Of a stretch of 64,000 nucleotides of DNA, positions 23,359 to 32,179 are shown one piece after another. Every line of letters begins with the position of its first letter. Position 1 is the stretch's first letter. Source of the stretch: CAKZKT01 sp034434235 (lineage in GTDB: Bacteria > Chloroflexota > Anaerolineae > CG2-30-64-16). The notes beneath the pieces are model-generated. The model was given only the letters and a program-made list of their open reading frames with translations, was not told the origin of the DNA and made no database searches. The stretch is from the NCBI GenBank assembly GCA_034434235.1, contig DAOTZV010000129.1, positions 32,140 to 96,139 of the forward strand, written 5' to 3'. A program made the position numbers and the translations under genes.

Positions 23359-24675
23359 TTACAGGATCCGCCGCGCTTCCATGTAGAAGCGCTTTTCGCG
23401 CGCCTCGCCCATCGAAAAGGTCTTGCGCGGCAACACGCCGTCCACGATCACGGTCTTGAAAAAGCTGCTCTTGGCGATGGCCGGCAGATAGAAGCCGATG
23501 TTCCCCTGTTGTGTCCCCAGCCGTTCAACCACATCGCGTCCGTGGACATAATCTATGCGTTGATAGCCGCCGGCCTTGCCCCAGGCATCCAGGAAGTTTT
23601 GCAGCGTGCCCACCGGCAGGTTGGAGGGCGGATCGGCCACATAGGCCACGGTGAAGCCGTCGGCCGTAATGACGCCGAAGGTGTGCTCGGGACGCTCCTC
23701 GTGCTCGACCAGGTCTATCATGGCCTGAGCGTTGGCGCACGGCACCAGGTGACAGCGATCCGGGTAGAAGTCGCACAGTGCGGCCAGGGCATCGGAGCGG
23801 GCGCCGAAGAGCACGCGATGGATCGGCTCGAACACCAGGCCGGGGTCGTGGATGTTCTCCACTTCCACCAGGGCGTAGCGCGCCGGATGGTCCATGCCCA
23901 CCTGCGGCCTGATCTCCTCCCAGATGGCCCTGGCGGTCGCCAGGGAATGGTTGCCGTCGCCCACCGCGAAGAGCAGGGGCGGACTGCCGGCCGGCAGGCC
24001 GTATCTGGCCGCGCAGGTTTCGGCGTCGGCCAGCCGGTTGAGCGCGGCCACGACCTGCTGCTCCAGGTGCGGATCGTCCACCGAGTAGCCGGTCAGGTGG
24101 CCGCTGCCGAGCATCAGCTCGAAGTCGTAGAGCCGCGGCAAAGCTGCGCGCGCCCGCACCAGCGGCCCGATGACCGTGTGCTCGGGGTCGTCAATCAGCA
24201 CCAGGATGTGCGGCAGCTCCAGGATGGCCCCGCGGCGGATGCGCACGCGCGGGGGGATGCGCTCCTGGATGACGCCTTCCGAGGCGCGGATCAGGCCGGT
24301 GGCGCCCGGCTTGTAGTCGTAGTGCTCCAGGTCGAGCGCGAGCATGATGCCGTGTCGCGTGCGGCCGGCGGCCGTCCGTTCGACCAGGATCAACCTTTCG
24401 TGCTCGACGAAGAGCCCTTGGTCCAGATAGGCCCGCATGGCCTCCTGGATCTGGCGGCCGCGACGCTCCTCTTCGGCGGTCCCCAGGAAGATCTCCGGCA
24501 GGGTCAGGTGGTAGGTGGAAGGCGCGTCGCCGACCAGCGCCTCCACGGCTTGCCAGTATTCCGGCTCGGAGGTGAACTGATCGCAGGCGATGACCGCCCA
24601 TTTGTGCAGGTCAATGCCCGGGCCCGGCAGGAGGACCGTGGGGATCTGAAAGCCGACCGGTTGCGACATGGCCAT
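23359..24675 (-). CDS. DUF1015 family protein
   Basis: A 438-residue DUF1015 protein, the usual length for the family. It has family-like segments VLLPGPGIDLHKWAVIACDQ, LTLPEIFLG, LFAVGDGNHSLATAR and KSSFFKTVIVDGVLP. It lies 79 bp downstream of serA, which follows a class-V aminotransferase, an order also found in other phyla (I recall Clostridium and Thermotoga). The function is unproven; the fixed context points to serine or phosphoserine metabolism. ATG after GAGGTGCTTTC. Confidence 0.83.
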   Translation of the reverse strand: MAMSQPVGFQIPTVLLPGPGIDLHKWAVIACDQFTSEPEYWQAVEALVGDAPSTYHLTLPEIFLGTAEEERRGRQIQEAMRAYLDQGLFVEHERLILVERTAAGRTRHGIMLALDLEHYDYKPGATGLIRASEGVIQERIPPRVRIRRGAILELPHILVLIDDPEHTVIGPLVRARAALPRLYDFELMLGSGHLTGYSVDDPHLEQQVVAALNRLADAETCAARYGLPAGSPPLLFAVGDGNHSLATARAIWEEIRPQVGMDHPARYALVEVENIHDPGLVFEPIHRVLFGARSDALAALCDFYPDRCHLVPCANAQAMIDLVEHEERPEHTFGVITADGFTVAYVADPPSNLPVGTLQNFLDAWGKAGGYQRIDYVHGRDVVERLGTQQGNIGFYLPAIAKSSFFKTVIVDGVLPRKTFSMGEAREKRFYMEARRIL

Positions 24676-24754
24676 GAAAGCACCTCACAGGACATGGTTT
24701 GTTGCGCGCCGGGTGCTCGCGGCGAGGCGCCCGGCGCGGCATCTGGCAGGCGCG

Positions 24755-25663
24755 TCAACACCCGTCCCGGTTGAGGCCGATCAGGATGTCGGCCACTTCG
24801 TCGCCGATGCGGGCGGTGGCTTCGTGCGTGCTCGCGCCGATGTGCGGCGAGCCGATCACCTGCGGCAGCTCGAACAGCTTGCGGTCGGTCAGCGGCTCAT
24901 TCTCGAACACGTCCAGCGCGGCGCCGGCCACCTTGCCGGCGCGGATCGCGTCGTAGAGCGCGCCTTCATCTATCACGCCGCCGCGCGCACAGTCCACGAT
25001 GCGGACGCCCGTCTTCATCTTGGCGATGGTCTCGGCGTTGATCATATGATGCGATTCCGGGGTGAGCGGCAGGTGCAGCGTGATGAAGTCGGACTTCGCC
25101 AGCAGCTCGTCGAGGGTCACCATCTGCATGAAGGGCGCCGGGCCGATCGAGCGGCTGTCGTAGCCGAGCACGATCATGCCCAGGGCTGCGGCGCGCGTGG
25201 CGACCGCCGTGCCGATCCGCCCCATGCCGATGATGCCCAGGACCTTGCCTTGCAGCTCGATCCCCTCGAATTTGGACTTTTCCCACAGCCCTTCGCGCAT
25301 GGAGATCGTGGCCTGGACGATGGGCCGGGCCAGGGCGAACAGATAGGCTAATGTCAGCTCGGCCACCGAGGCGGTGCTGGCGCCCGGGGTGTTCATGATC
25401 CTGATCCCCTTTGCCTGGGCGTAATCCACGTCAATGTTGTCCACGCCCACGCCGCCCCGCACGATGACCTTTAGCTTTTTGGCCGCGTCGATGACCGGCT
25501 TGCGCACCTTCGTTCGGCTGCGCACCACGATCGCATCGTACTCGCCGACGACCTGCAACAGCTCGTCGGCCGTGATCTTGTCCTGGACATCTACCTCGAT
25601 GCACGCCTTGCGCATCCGTTCGATGGCGTGCGGGGAGATGGAATCGCAAACGAGAACTTTCAT
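24755..25663 (-). CDS. serA: D-3-phosphoglycerate dehydrogenase, short form
   Basis: A 302-residue NAD-dependent 2-hydroxyacid dehydrogenase, probably the first step of serine synthesis. The NAD fold shows GMGRIG (146-151). The catalytic trio is Arg227 (CARGG), Glu256 (VFENEP) and His274 (GSPHIG). It lacks the C-terminal regulatory ACT domain of long SerA enzymes, so feedback by serine through ACT is not expected. It lies 17 bp after the class-V aminotransferase gene, its likely pathway partner. The wider family includes other 2-hydroxyacid dehydrogenases, but the neighbours favour SerA. Confidence 0.87.
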   Translation of the reverse strand: MKVLVCDSISPHAIERMRKACIEVDVQDKITADELLQVVGEYDAIVVRSRTKVRKPVIDAAKKLKVIVRGGVGVDNIDVDYAQAKGIRIMNTPGASTASVAELTLAYLFALARPIVQATISMREGLWEKSKFEGIELQGKVLGIIGMGRIGTAVATRAAALGMIVLGYDSRSIGPAPFMQMVTLDELLAKSDFITLHLPLTPESHHMINAETIAKMKTGVRIVDCARGGVIDEGALYDAIRAGKVAGAALDVFENEPLTDRKLFELPQVIGSPHIGASTHEATARIGDEVADILIGLNRDGC

Positions 25664-25680
25664 GATGGATTTGCTCCCGC

Positions 25681-26751
25681 CTATTGCAGGCCAAGTATAT
25701 CATCTATCTGCGCAGTGAGCCACTGCACGTCGGCCAGCGTCAAATCGCCCATGTGGCCGATGCGGAAGGTCTTGCCCTTGAAGGGGCCGTAGCCGTCCGA
25801 GATCTGGGCGCCGCGCCGGCCCAGCTCCTTGTTCAGCGCGCTGAAGTCGAAGCCGATGGTGTTGGTGATATGCGTGACGGTCGGCGAGGCGTAGCGCTCG
25901 TCTCCGTAAAGCGCGAAGTGCTTCTTGGCCCACGCCCGGCAGTGTTCGGCCATGGCCCGGTGGCGGGCATAGCGGTTCTCCAGCCCCTCGGCGAACATGC
26001 GATCCATCTGTTTGTCCAGGGCGAAGAGGTGGCTGATGCTCGGAGTGGCGGGGGTGTTGTTCTTGACGGCGAACTTTTCCATCTCGAGGAAATCGAAGTA
26101 GTAGCCGCGGTAGGGGATCGTCCTGGCGCGTTCCAGCGCGCGGGCGCTCACGGTGGCCACGGCCAGGCCGGGCGGCAGGCCGAAGCATTTCTGCACGCCG
26201 GCCAGACATACGTCGAGCCCCCATTCGTCGTTCTTGATTTCGACCCCGGCCATGCACGAGACGGCATCCACCAGGATCAGCACGTCGGGGTATTTGGCGC
26301 GCACCAGCCTGGCGATCTCGGGCACGGGGCTCAGGATGCCGGTCGAGGTTTCGTTGTAGGTGAGACAGACCGCGTCGAAGCCGCCCTTCGCCAGCGCTGC
26401 ATCTACGATCTCCGGGGTGATGGCCTGGCCGGGCGCCACCTCGACCGTTTCGGCTGCCACGCCGCACGCTTTGGCGATCTCGTGCCAGCGGCGGGAGAAT
26501 TCTCCGTTCAGGGTGTTCAGCACCTTTTTGCCGACGCAGTTGCGGATCGCGCCTTCCATGACGCCGGTGGACGAGGAGGTGAAGAGCATCACCCGTCCTT
26601 CGGTGTTCAGCAGCTTTTTGAGCTTGGCCTCGCACGAGGCGTGCAGCTCGGCATAGGCCGAGGAGCGATGGCCGATCATGGGCGTGGCCATGGCCTGCAG
26701 TATTTCGTCTACGACTTCGGTCGGTCCGGGGATGAAGAGCTTTTTGTGCAT
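25681..26751 (-). CDS. Class V aminotransferase, serC-like role
   Basis: A 356-residue PLP enzyme of the alanine-glyoxylate/serine-pyruvate aminotransferase type. The PLP lysine is Lys188 (GVQKCFGLPPG) and the ring-binding Asp is Asp162 (ILVDAVSCMAG). FIPGPTEV at the start and GHRSSAY are typical. In archaea and many bacteria such enzymes replace SerC as phosphoserine aminotransferase. The adjacent serA supports that role here. The ATG follows a strong AAGGAGGG. First gene of the serine group. Confidence 0.87.
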   Translation of the reverse strand: MHKKLFIPGPTEVVDEILQAMATPMIGHRSSAYAELHASCEAKLKKLLNTEGRVMLFTSSSTGVMEGAIRNCVGKKVLNTLNGEFSRRWHEIAKACGVAAETVEVAPGQAITPEIVDAALAKGGFDAVCLTYNETSTGILSPVPEIARLVRAKYPDVLILVDAVSCMAGVEIKNDEWGLDVCLAGVQKCFGLPPGLAVATVSARALERARTIPYRGYYFDFLEMEKFAVKNNTPATPSISHLFALDKQMDRMFAEGLENRYARHRAMAEHCRAWAKKHFALYGDERYASPTVTHITNTIGFDFSALNKELGRRGAQISDGYGPFKGKTFRIGHMGDLTLADVQWLTAQIDDILGLQ

Positions 26752-26780
26752 GAAGGTGACCCTCCTTATGGGATGGTGAT

Positions 26781-26810
26781 ATTTTACACCAAGATCGCCA
26801 GCGATTGAAA
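26781..26810 (-). promoter_or_regulatory. Weak promoter candidate for the serine operon
   Basis: TTTCAA (26810-26805), an 18-base spacer and TAAAAT (26786-26781) on the minus strand, about 25-30 bases upstream of the ATG at 26751. The -35 is poor. Confidence 0.3.
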
Positions 26811-26820
26811 TCCCGTCTCG

Positions 26821-26980
26821 TAGCCGCGCGGCGGCGCGTGAAGCGCAAGCCGGAGGCTTGCGTTACGGGGCCGATGCCGCGCGGCTCGGCTTGTAGCGGG
26901 ATACCCGTAGCATAAGCCTCCGGCTTGTAGCCGCGCGGCGGCGCGTGAAGCGCAAGCCGGAGGCTTGCGTTACGGGGCCG
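26821..26980. repeat. 53-bp exact direct repeat with an internal palindrome
   Basis: Two identical 53-bp copies at 26821-26873 and 26928-26980. Each contains CGCAAGCC-GGA-GGCTTGCG. The spacer holds a decayed relative, AAGCCTCCGGCTT. They fill most of the 239-base gap between the serC-like gene and the GH38 gene; no ORF is seen. A REP/RAYT-type dispersed element is likely. Confidence 0.88.
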
Positions 26981-26990
26981 GCGATGCGCG

Positions 26991-29900
26991 TTACTGCGAC
27001 AGCGTCAGCCGTACGGTCTTGATCTCAAACGGCCGGAAGTCGAGCGCGATCTGGCCATCGTCGCACGCCAGGTCGGCCACATGCGCCTCCAGCATGTCGG
27101 TCAGCGCGGCGCGGCCGACCGGCAGGGTGGTGGACAGGACCGCGCGCGTCGCCGTGTGCTTCGCCTCATAGAGCCGCACCACCACATCGGCCGAGCCGTC
27201 TTCGGCCGGCTTGACCGTCTCGATGATGATATTCGGCGCATCCACGCTGAAGAGAGAGCGCTCCCCGCCGTCGCCGGCCGCGGTCGTGGCCGGCACGTTC
27301 AGCTCGTAGGCCTCGCGCACGACATCGCTCTCGGCCAGGGGACCGTTCCAGGCGTAGAAGCTGTAGGTGAAGGTCTGGATCCCTTTGTCGGCCGTCATGT
27401 CGGGCGCCAGGGCCGATTTGAGCAGGGTCAGGTTGATCGAGTTGCCCAGGACGTTGACGCCGTACTTGCTGTCGTTGAGCACCGCGCAACCCCGCGCCTC
27501 TTCGGCCAGCGCGGTCCACTTGTGGTTGCACACCTCGAAGCGGTTGGCGTCGAACGGCCGCGAGTAGTGGTTGGGCCGCCGGATGTGGCCGAACTGGATC
27601 TCGTGAATTGCTTCGTTGGCGTGCACGGTGACCGGGAAGGCCACCTTGAGGAGCTTGTGGCTTTCGCGCCAGTCCACGGTCGTGGCGAAATCCACCCGTC
27701 GGCTGTTGCGGCGCAGGCTGATCACCTGCGTCATGGTCGAGTGGTGCAGTTGCCGGGTGACGCGCAGCCGCGCTTCGAGCGGCCCCGCGGCCTCCACGAC
27801 GATCGTCGCCGGCTCGGTCAGTTCCACCGGTGTCTCCGTGTACATGCTGTCGATGTCCCAGGCGTCCCACGCGCCCGGCACGTCCTTGTACATCTTGAAG
27901 CTGTTGCACGGCCCGGCGGCCAGCTCGCGCTGCGCCTCCTTGTCGAAGAGGCTGACGATCTCGCCCAGGTCGTTGAACTCGATCCGCAGGCACTCGTTCT
28001 CCAGCATGCGCGGGGTCGCCTGCAGGGCATTCGATGTCGCTGCCGCCCCTGCCCCCCCAAAGTTGGGGGGAACGGAGGGCCACCAGATCGTCGTCCAGCC
28101 GCACGACGGCACGGTTACCTCGGCCCAGGCGGCATCGGCTTCGACCTGCACCGGCAGCGGCCGGCCCGCGCGGTCGGCCGCCGTCTGCGCGCCGGCCGGC
28201 AGGCGCACCAGCGCCCGTCGTGGCCACGAGAGGGAGTTGAACACGGTGACGGCCTCGGCCGGCCGCACCAGGGCCGCCTGCGCCTGGCCGGCCGCCCGGC
28301 GGGCCGCGGCGATCGCCTCGGCGTGGCTGGCCTCGGCTTCCTCGTAGACGCGATGGATCGAGGAGCCGGGCAGGATGTCGTGGAACTGGTTCAGCAGGAC
28401 GGTGCGCCACGCCTCTTCCAGGTCGGCCGCCGGATAGGCGTAGCCGGGTCCGGCAAGAGCGCGCGCGGCCGCGCCCCACATCTCGGCTTCGCGCAACGCC
28501 AGCTCGGCGCGACGGTTGTTCTGCTTGGTCCTGGCCTGCGATGTGTACGTGCCGCGGTGCGCCTGGAAGTAGAGCTCGCCCACGTAGCGCTCGCGCGGCA
28601 GGCCGCGGCGCTCCAGGTCCTTGAAGAATTCGATCGGGGAAGCCATCTTCACCCGCGGGAGGCCCTCCAGGTCTTTGGTCCGGCGCAGGAACTCCAGATG
28701 GTTGCGGGTGGGGCCGCCGCCGCCGTCGCCGTGGCCGAACGCCAGCAGGATCGTGCTGATGCCGTCCTTCTGGACGCGCTGGCGCCAGCGTTGCATCAGC
28801 GCGTTGGGATCGGTGTAGCTGTTGTAGTCGTTGAAGATGTGGGCCAGGACGGCGGTGCCGTCGATCCCTTCCCACATGAACGTGTTGTAGGGGAACGGAT
28901 CGCCGCCGTTGTAGGTCCAAAAGATCTTCTGCGTGGCGAAATACTTGATGCCGCAGCCGGCCATGATCTGCGGCAGCGCGCCGGAATAGCCGAACACGTC
29001 GGGCAACCAGAGCAGTTCGTTTTCCGCGCCGAACTCCTGTTTGAAGAAGCGCTTGCCGTGGATGAACTGGCGGATCAGCGCCTCGCCGCCGCTGATGTTG
29101 GTGTCGGCCTCGATCCACATGCCGCCTTCGGGGATGATCTTGCCGGCCTTGACCGCGGCCTTGACCTCCTCGTACTTGGCCGGATAGCGGCGTCGGAGCA
29201 TCCAGTAGAGGTGCGGCTGGCTCTGGATGAACTTGAACTCGGGGTATTCCTGCATCAGCGCCAGTTGGGTGCTGATGGTGCGCGCCATCTTGCGCTCGGT
29301 CTCCTGGAGCGGCCAGAGCCACGCCACGTCTATGTGCGAATGGCCGATGGCGAAGAGGGTCGGCGCGGTGCTGCCGTTGACGCATTCGAGGAGCGGCTTG
29401 AGCCGCGCCCGCGCCCGGCGCACGGTGGCCAGGAACTCGTCGGGCGGCAGCTCGGGATCGGCGATCAGCGTGAAGTCCTTCAGGCCGGCGTCTATCTCGG
29501 CCACGCGGAGCGAATCGGGGTCGAGCAGGTTGCGGGTCTGGAACAGCGTTTCGACGTCGAGCCAGAGCTGATAGACCTCTTCGTTCCAGATGCCGAAGGT
29601 GGTTTCGCCGACGGCGGTTTGCGTGGGGGGCGGCTCGGGCACGCTTTCGCGGCCGTAGCCCACCGGCCCCTTGCCGGCGGTGCGCAGGCCGTGGCCGGCG
29701 TAGGCTTCGATCAGAAGCTCGTAGCGGGCGCCCGGCGCGCCGCTCATGGCCAGGGTGATCTCGGTGTGCTCGCGGTCAATTGCGCCGGCCAGCCGGCCGT
29801 TGATCCACACCGCGCTTTCGCCGCCCGGGTTGGCCCGCAATACGATGCGTTGGCCGGCCGCGGAAGGCGGCAGGACGATCTCGCCCTTGAACCAGCCGTA

Positions 29901-30092
29901 TTCCCACTTGGCGCCCCAGCGGGTGCCGACCGGCATCGGCGCGAAGGGGCCGGCCAGGGCCTGGTCGGCCGTCAGTTGCTCTTTGGTGACGAAGCCGCTC
30001 AGCTCGACGGCGCCGAGCGGGCGGTAGAAGTGGTTCGTCAGCTCATCGCGCCAGTTGGTGACGCGACGCAGCCACTCGGGATTGAGGGACAT
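26991..30092 (-). CDS. Alpha-mannosidase, GH38
   Basis: A 1033-residue retaining alpha-mannosidase with zinc in the active site, of normal length. An N-terminal beta domain (about 1-240) is followed by the catalytic barrel: HSHIDVAW (251-258, zinc ligands), the nucleophile Asp365 in LWLPDVFGYS and VLLAFGHGDGGGGPTRN-type loops later. Middle and C-terminal beta domains follow (from about 520). The enzyme cleaves mannose from N-glycan-like or bacterial mannans. No signal peptide, so it may act on imported oligosaccharides. A short C/G-rich palindrome at 28053-28070 is read in frame in the beta region. Confidence 0.92.
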   Translation of the reverse strand: MSLNPEWLRRVTNWRDELTNHFYRPLGAVELSGFVTKEQLTADQALAGPFAPMPVGTRWGAKWEYGWFKGEIVLPPSAAGQRIVLRANPGGESAVWINGRLAGAIDREHTEITLAMSGAPGARYELLIEAYAGHGLRTAGKGPVGYGRESVPEPPPTQTAVGETTFGIWNEEVYQLWLDVETLFQTRNLLDPDSLRVAEIDAGLKDFTLIADPELPPDEFLATVRRARARLKPLLECVNGSTAPTLFAIGHSHIDVAWLWPLQETERKMARTISTQLALMQEYPEFKFIQSQPHLYWMLRRRYPAKYEEVKAAVKAGKIIPEGGMWIEADTNISGGEALIRQFIHGKRFFKQEFGAENELLWLPDVFGYSGALPQIMAGCGIKYFATQKIFWTYNGGDPFPYNTFMWEGIDGTAVLAHIFNDYNSYTDPNALMQRWRQRVQKDGISTILLAFGHGDGGGGPTRNHLEFLRRTKDLEGLPRVKMASPIEFFKDLERRGLPRERYVGELYFQAHRGTYTSQARTKQNNRRAELALREAEMWGAAARALAGPGYAYPAADLEEAWRTVLLNQFHDILPGSSIHRVYEEAEASHAEAIAAARRAAGQAQAALVRPAEAVTVFNSLSWPRRALVRLPAGAQTAADRAGRPLPVQVEADAAWAEVTVPSCGWTTIWWPSVPPNFGGAGAAATSNALQATPRMLENECLRIEFNDLGEIVSLFDKEAQRELAAGPCNSFKMYKDVPGAWDAWDIDSMYTETPVELTEPATIVVEAAGPLEARLRVTRQLHHSTMTQVISLRRNSRRVDFATTVDWRESHKLLKVAFPVTVHANEAIHEIQFGHIRRPNHYSRPFDANRFEVCNHKWTALAEEARGCAVLNDSKYGVNVLGNSINLTLLKSALAPDMTADKGIQTFTYSFYAWNGPLAESDVVREAYELNVPATTAAGDGGERSLFSVDAPNIIIETVKPAEDGSADVVVRLYEAKHTATRAVLSTTLPVGRAALTDMLEAHVADLACDDGQIALDFRPFEIKTVRLTLSQ
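28053..28070. repeat. Palindrome CCCCCCAA-TTGGGGGG inside the GH38 gene
   Basis: An 18-bp near-palindrome of the same type as the three copies in the GT39-like gene at 34741-34840. Read on the coding strand it gives PNFGGAG-type residues (near residue 676) in a region otherwise typical of GH38 linkers. Confidence 0.8.
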
Positions 30093-30231
30093 GAAGTGAC
30101 TCCTTGCTGTAACGACTGAATGCGGTACTGCGGTTCATATCTACCATGCGGCAGAGATTTCGTCAAGAATGCCATCGTAACGATGCAAGGAGTAGCCCGG
30201 ACATGGCGGCATGATGAGCGCCTATGTCGGT

Positions 30232-30260
30232 TTGGCTCTGCCCCTCGGACGTGCTATACT
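30232..30260 (+). promoter_or_regulatory. Promoter of the SLC13-type permease gene
   Basis: TTGGCT (30232-30237), a 17-base spacer and TATACT (30255-30260). It lies about 20 bases before the ATG at 30280. The preceding 140 bases back to GH38 hold nothing else evident. Confidence 0.6.
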
Positions 30261-30279
30261 CTGACGGTTAGGGAGATGA

Positions 30280-32139
30280 ATGCCCGGCACCCCATTGGCC
30301 GATAAGGTATTTGATCGAATGTCTGTACCCCTGATTCTGACCCTGTTGATTTTGGTAGCGGCGATCGCTTTGTTGTTGACCGATCGGTTGCGCGCCGACC
30401 TGGTGGCCCTCTTGGTGGTAGTGGCGCTGGGCCTTACAGGAGTGCTTACCCCGCGCGAGGCATTTTCTGGCCTGGCCAGCTCGGCTGTGATCACGATTAT
30501 CGCCATTTTCGTGCTCGCCGAAGCTTTGCGCGTGACCGGCGTTAGCGATCGTGTCGGTAGCCTGTTGTTACGGGTGGCCGGCATGGGCGAGGGCCGGCTG
30601 GTGGCAGTGATCATGTTGGCCGGCGCGACATTATCTCTGTTTATGAACAACATCGCGGCCGCGGCCGTGTTGCTGCCGGCAATCTCCGGCATCGCGCGCA
30701 AGAGCAAGGTCAGCACCGGGCGCCTGCTGATGCCGCTGGCCTTCGCTACCATTCTCGGTGGCATGGCGACTTTGTTTACTACAACCAATATTGTGGTTAG
30801 CGGAATTCTCCGCACACAAGATCTGCCTGGCTTTGGCGTGTTGGATTTCGCGCCGGTGGGCGTGCCGATCGTAGCGGCGGGGGTGCTTTACATGGCATTG
30901 TGGGGCCGTCGGCTGCTGCCGGGCCATTCCGGCATGGAGATTGACCTGCCGACCGATCTCGCCGCCAACGGCCTGGCCGATGTTTATCGTTTGAGCGAAC
31001 GGTTGTTTCGGGCGCGTCTGCCGGAGGGTTCCTGTCTGGTCGGTCTGCCGCTGGCGCGCAGTGGCCTGCGCGAAGCCCACCGGGCCAACGTGATCGCCAT
31101 CGAGCGGAATGGCCGGCTGTGGACCGCGCCATCGGCCGATATGGTTCTGGCTGCCGGCGACATCCTGCTGCTGTTGGGCCGGGTGGATGAGGTGCGGGCC
31201 CGCGACCGGGAAGGGTGTCTGGAGATCCTGCCGCTTCAGCCAGAGCATCTGGACGGACTGACGGCAGGCGACCAGGTGCTGGTGGAGGCCGTGTTGGCCC
31301 CGCGCTCGGCTCTCCTCGGCCAGACGTTGCGAACGGCGCGCTTCCGCGAAAAGTACGGCATGGCTGTTTTGGGCATCTGGCGGGCGGGCCGACCGATCCG
31401 TACCGGCCTGGGCGACCTGCCGCTGGAATTCGGCGATGCGTTGTTGCTTCAGGGGCCGGCCGAACGGGTGGCCGTGTTGCGCAGCGAACCCGATCTGGTG
31501 ATCCTGGATCGTCAGATCATGCGGCCTGTGAGCACCATGCGCCGCCAGGGTTGGCTGGCAGTGGCGATTCTGGCCGGCGCGTTAGTGGCGGCCTCTTTGA
31601 ATACGGCGCTGGTAGGTGAGATCATGCTGGGCGCCGCGTTGCTCACCGTCCTGTCCGGTATTTTGACAATGGATCAGGTCTACGGCGCCATCGAGTGGCG
31701 CACAGTGTTCCTGGTGGCCGGGACGCTGCCGCTCGGTCTTGCGTTGAGCAAGAGCGGCGCGGCGGTGTTATTGGCCAATCTGTTGATCGGCGCTCTGGTC
31801 CCTTATGGGCCGTTGGTCATCCTGGCCGGGCTATTTATCCTGACGGTTTTGTTGACACAAGCCATAGCCGGGCCGGCGGTGGCGGGCATCATTGCGCCGA
31901 TCGCTGTTCAGGCGGCCATCCAGACCGGCATGAATCCGCGGGCTCTGGGAATGGCTGTGGCGTTGGCTACTTCGATGGCTTTCATCACCCCCCTGGGACA
32001 CCCGGTCAACATCCTCGTGATGGGGCCGGGAGGCTATCGCTTCCGGGATTATCTGCGCGTGGGCCTGCCCCTTACCTTGCTCCTCTTTGGCGTTGTCATG
32101 GTGTGCCTGCCGATCTTCTGGCCGTTGGCCGGCCGCTGA
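30280..32139 (+). CDS. SLC13/DASS-type anion permease with RCK-C domains
   Basis: A 619-residue membrane protein. The helices around 17-45 (LILTLLILVAAIALLLTDRL), 75-105 and onward, with NNIAAAAVLLPAI and a second-half counterpart (GPAVAGIIAPIAVQAA), fit the divalent-anion symporter fold. Between the two membrane halves (about 225-400) lie two TrkA-C/RCK-C-like domains (LPEGSCLVGLPLARSG; VLAPRSALLGQTLRTA), the layout of SLC13 proteins for sulfate, dicarboxylate or phosphate. The ATG at 30280 with GGGAG is preferred over that at 30319. It is divergent from GH38. The substrate cannot be told. Confidence 0.85.
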   Translation: MPGTPLADKVFDRMSVPLILTLLILVAAIALLLTDRLRADLVALLVVVALGLTGVLTPREAFSGLASSAVITIIAIFVLAEALRVTGVSDRVGSLLLRVAGMGEGRLVAVIMLAGATLSLFMNNIAAAAVLLPAISGIARKSKVSTGRLLMPLAFATILGGMATLFTTTNIVVSGILRTQDLPGFGVLDFAPVGVPIVAAGVLYMALWGRRLLPGHSGMEIDLPTDLAANGLADVYRLSERLFRARLPEGSCLVGLPLARSGLREAHRANVIAIERNGRLWTAPSADMVLAAGDILLLLGRVDEVRARDREGCLEILPLQPEHLDGLTAGDQVLVEAVLAPRSALLGQTLRTARFREKYGMAVLGIWRAGRPIRTGLGDLPLEFGDALLLQGPAERVAVLRSEPDLVILDRQIMRPVSTMRRQGWLAVAILAGALVAASLNTALVGEIMLGAALLTVLSGILTMDQVYGAIEWRTVFLVAGTLPLGLALSKSGAAVLLANLLIGALVPYGPLVILAGLFILTVLLTQAIAGPAVAGIIAPIAVQAAIQTGMNPRALGMAVALATSMAFITPLGHPVNILVMGPGGYRFRDYLRVGLPLTLLLFGVVMVCLPIFWPLAGR

Positions 32140-32179
32140 GCGATCTCCGCGCCGCCAGAGCCGACATCGCCGACGAAGT

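Noticed and set aside
27081..30119. A 1012-codon plus-strand frame opposite GH38
   Set aside because: The minus-strand gene has the GH38 catalytic motifs; the other frame shows no domains and an Arg/His/Gln-rich composition of antisense origin.
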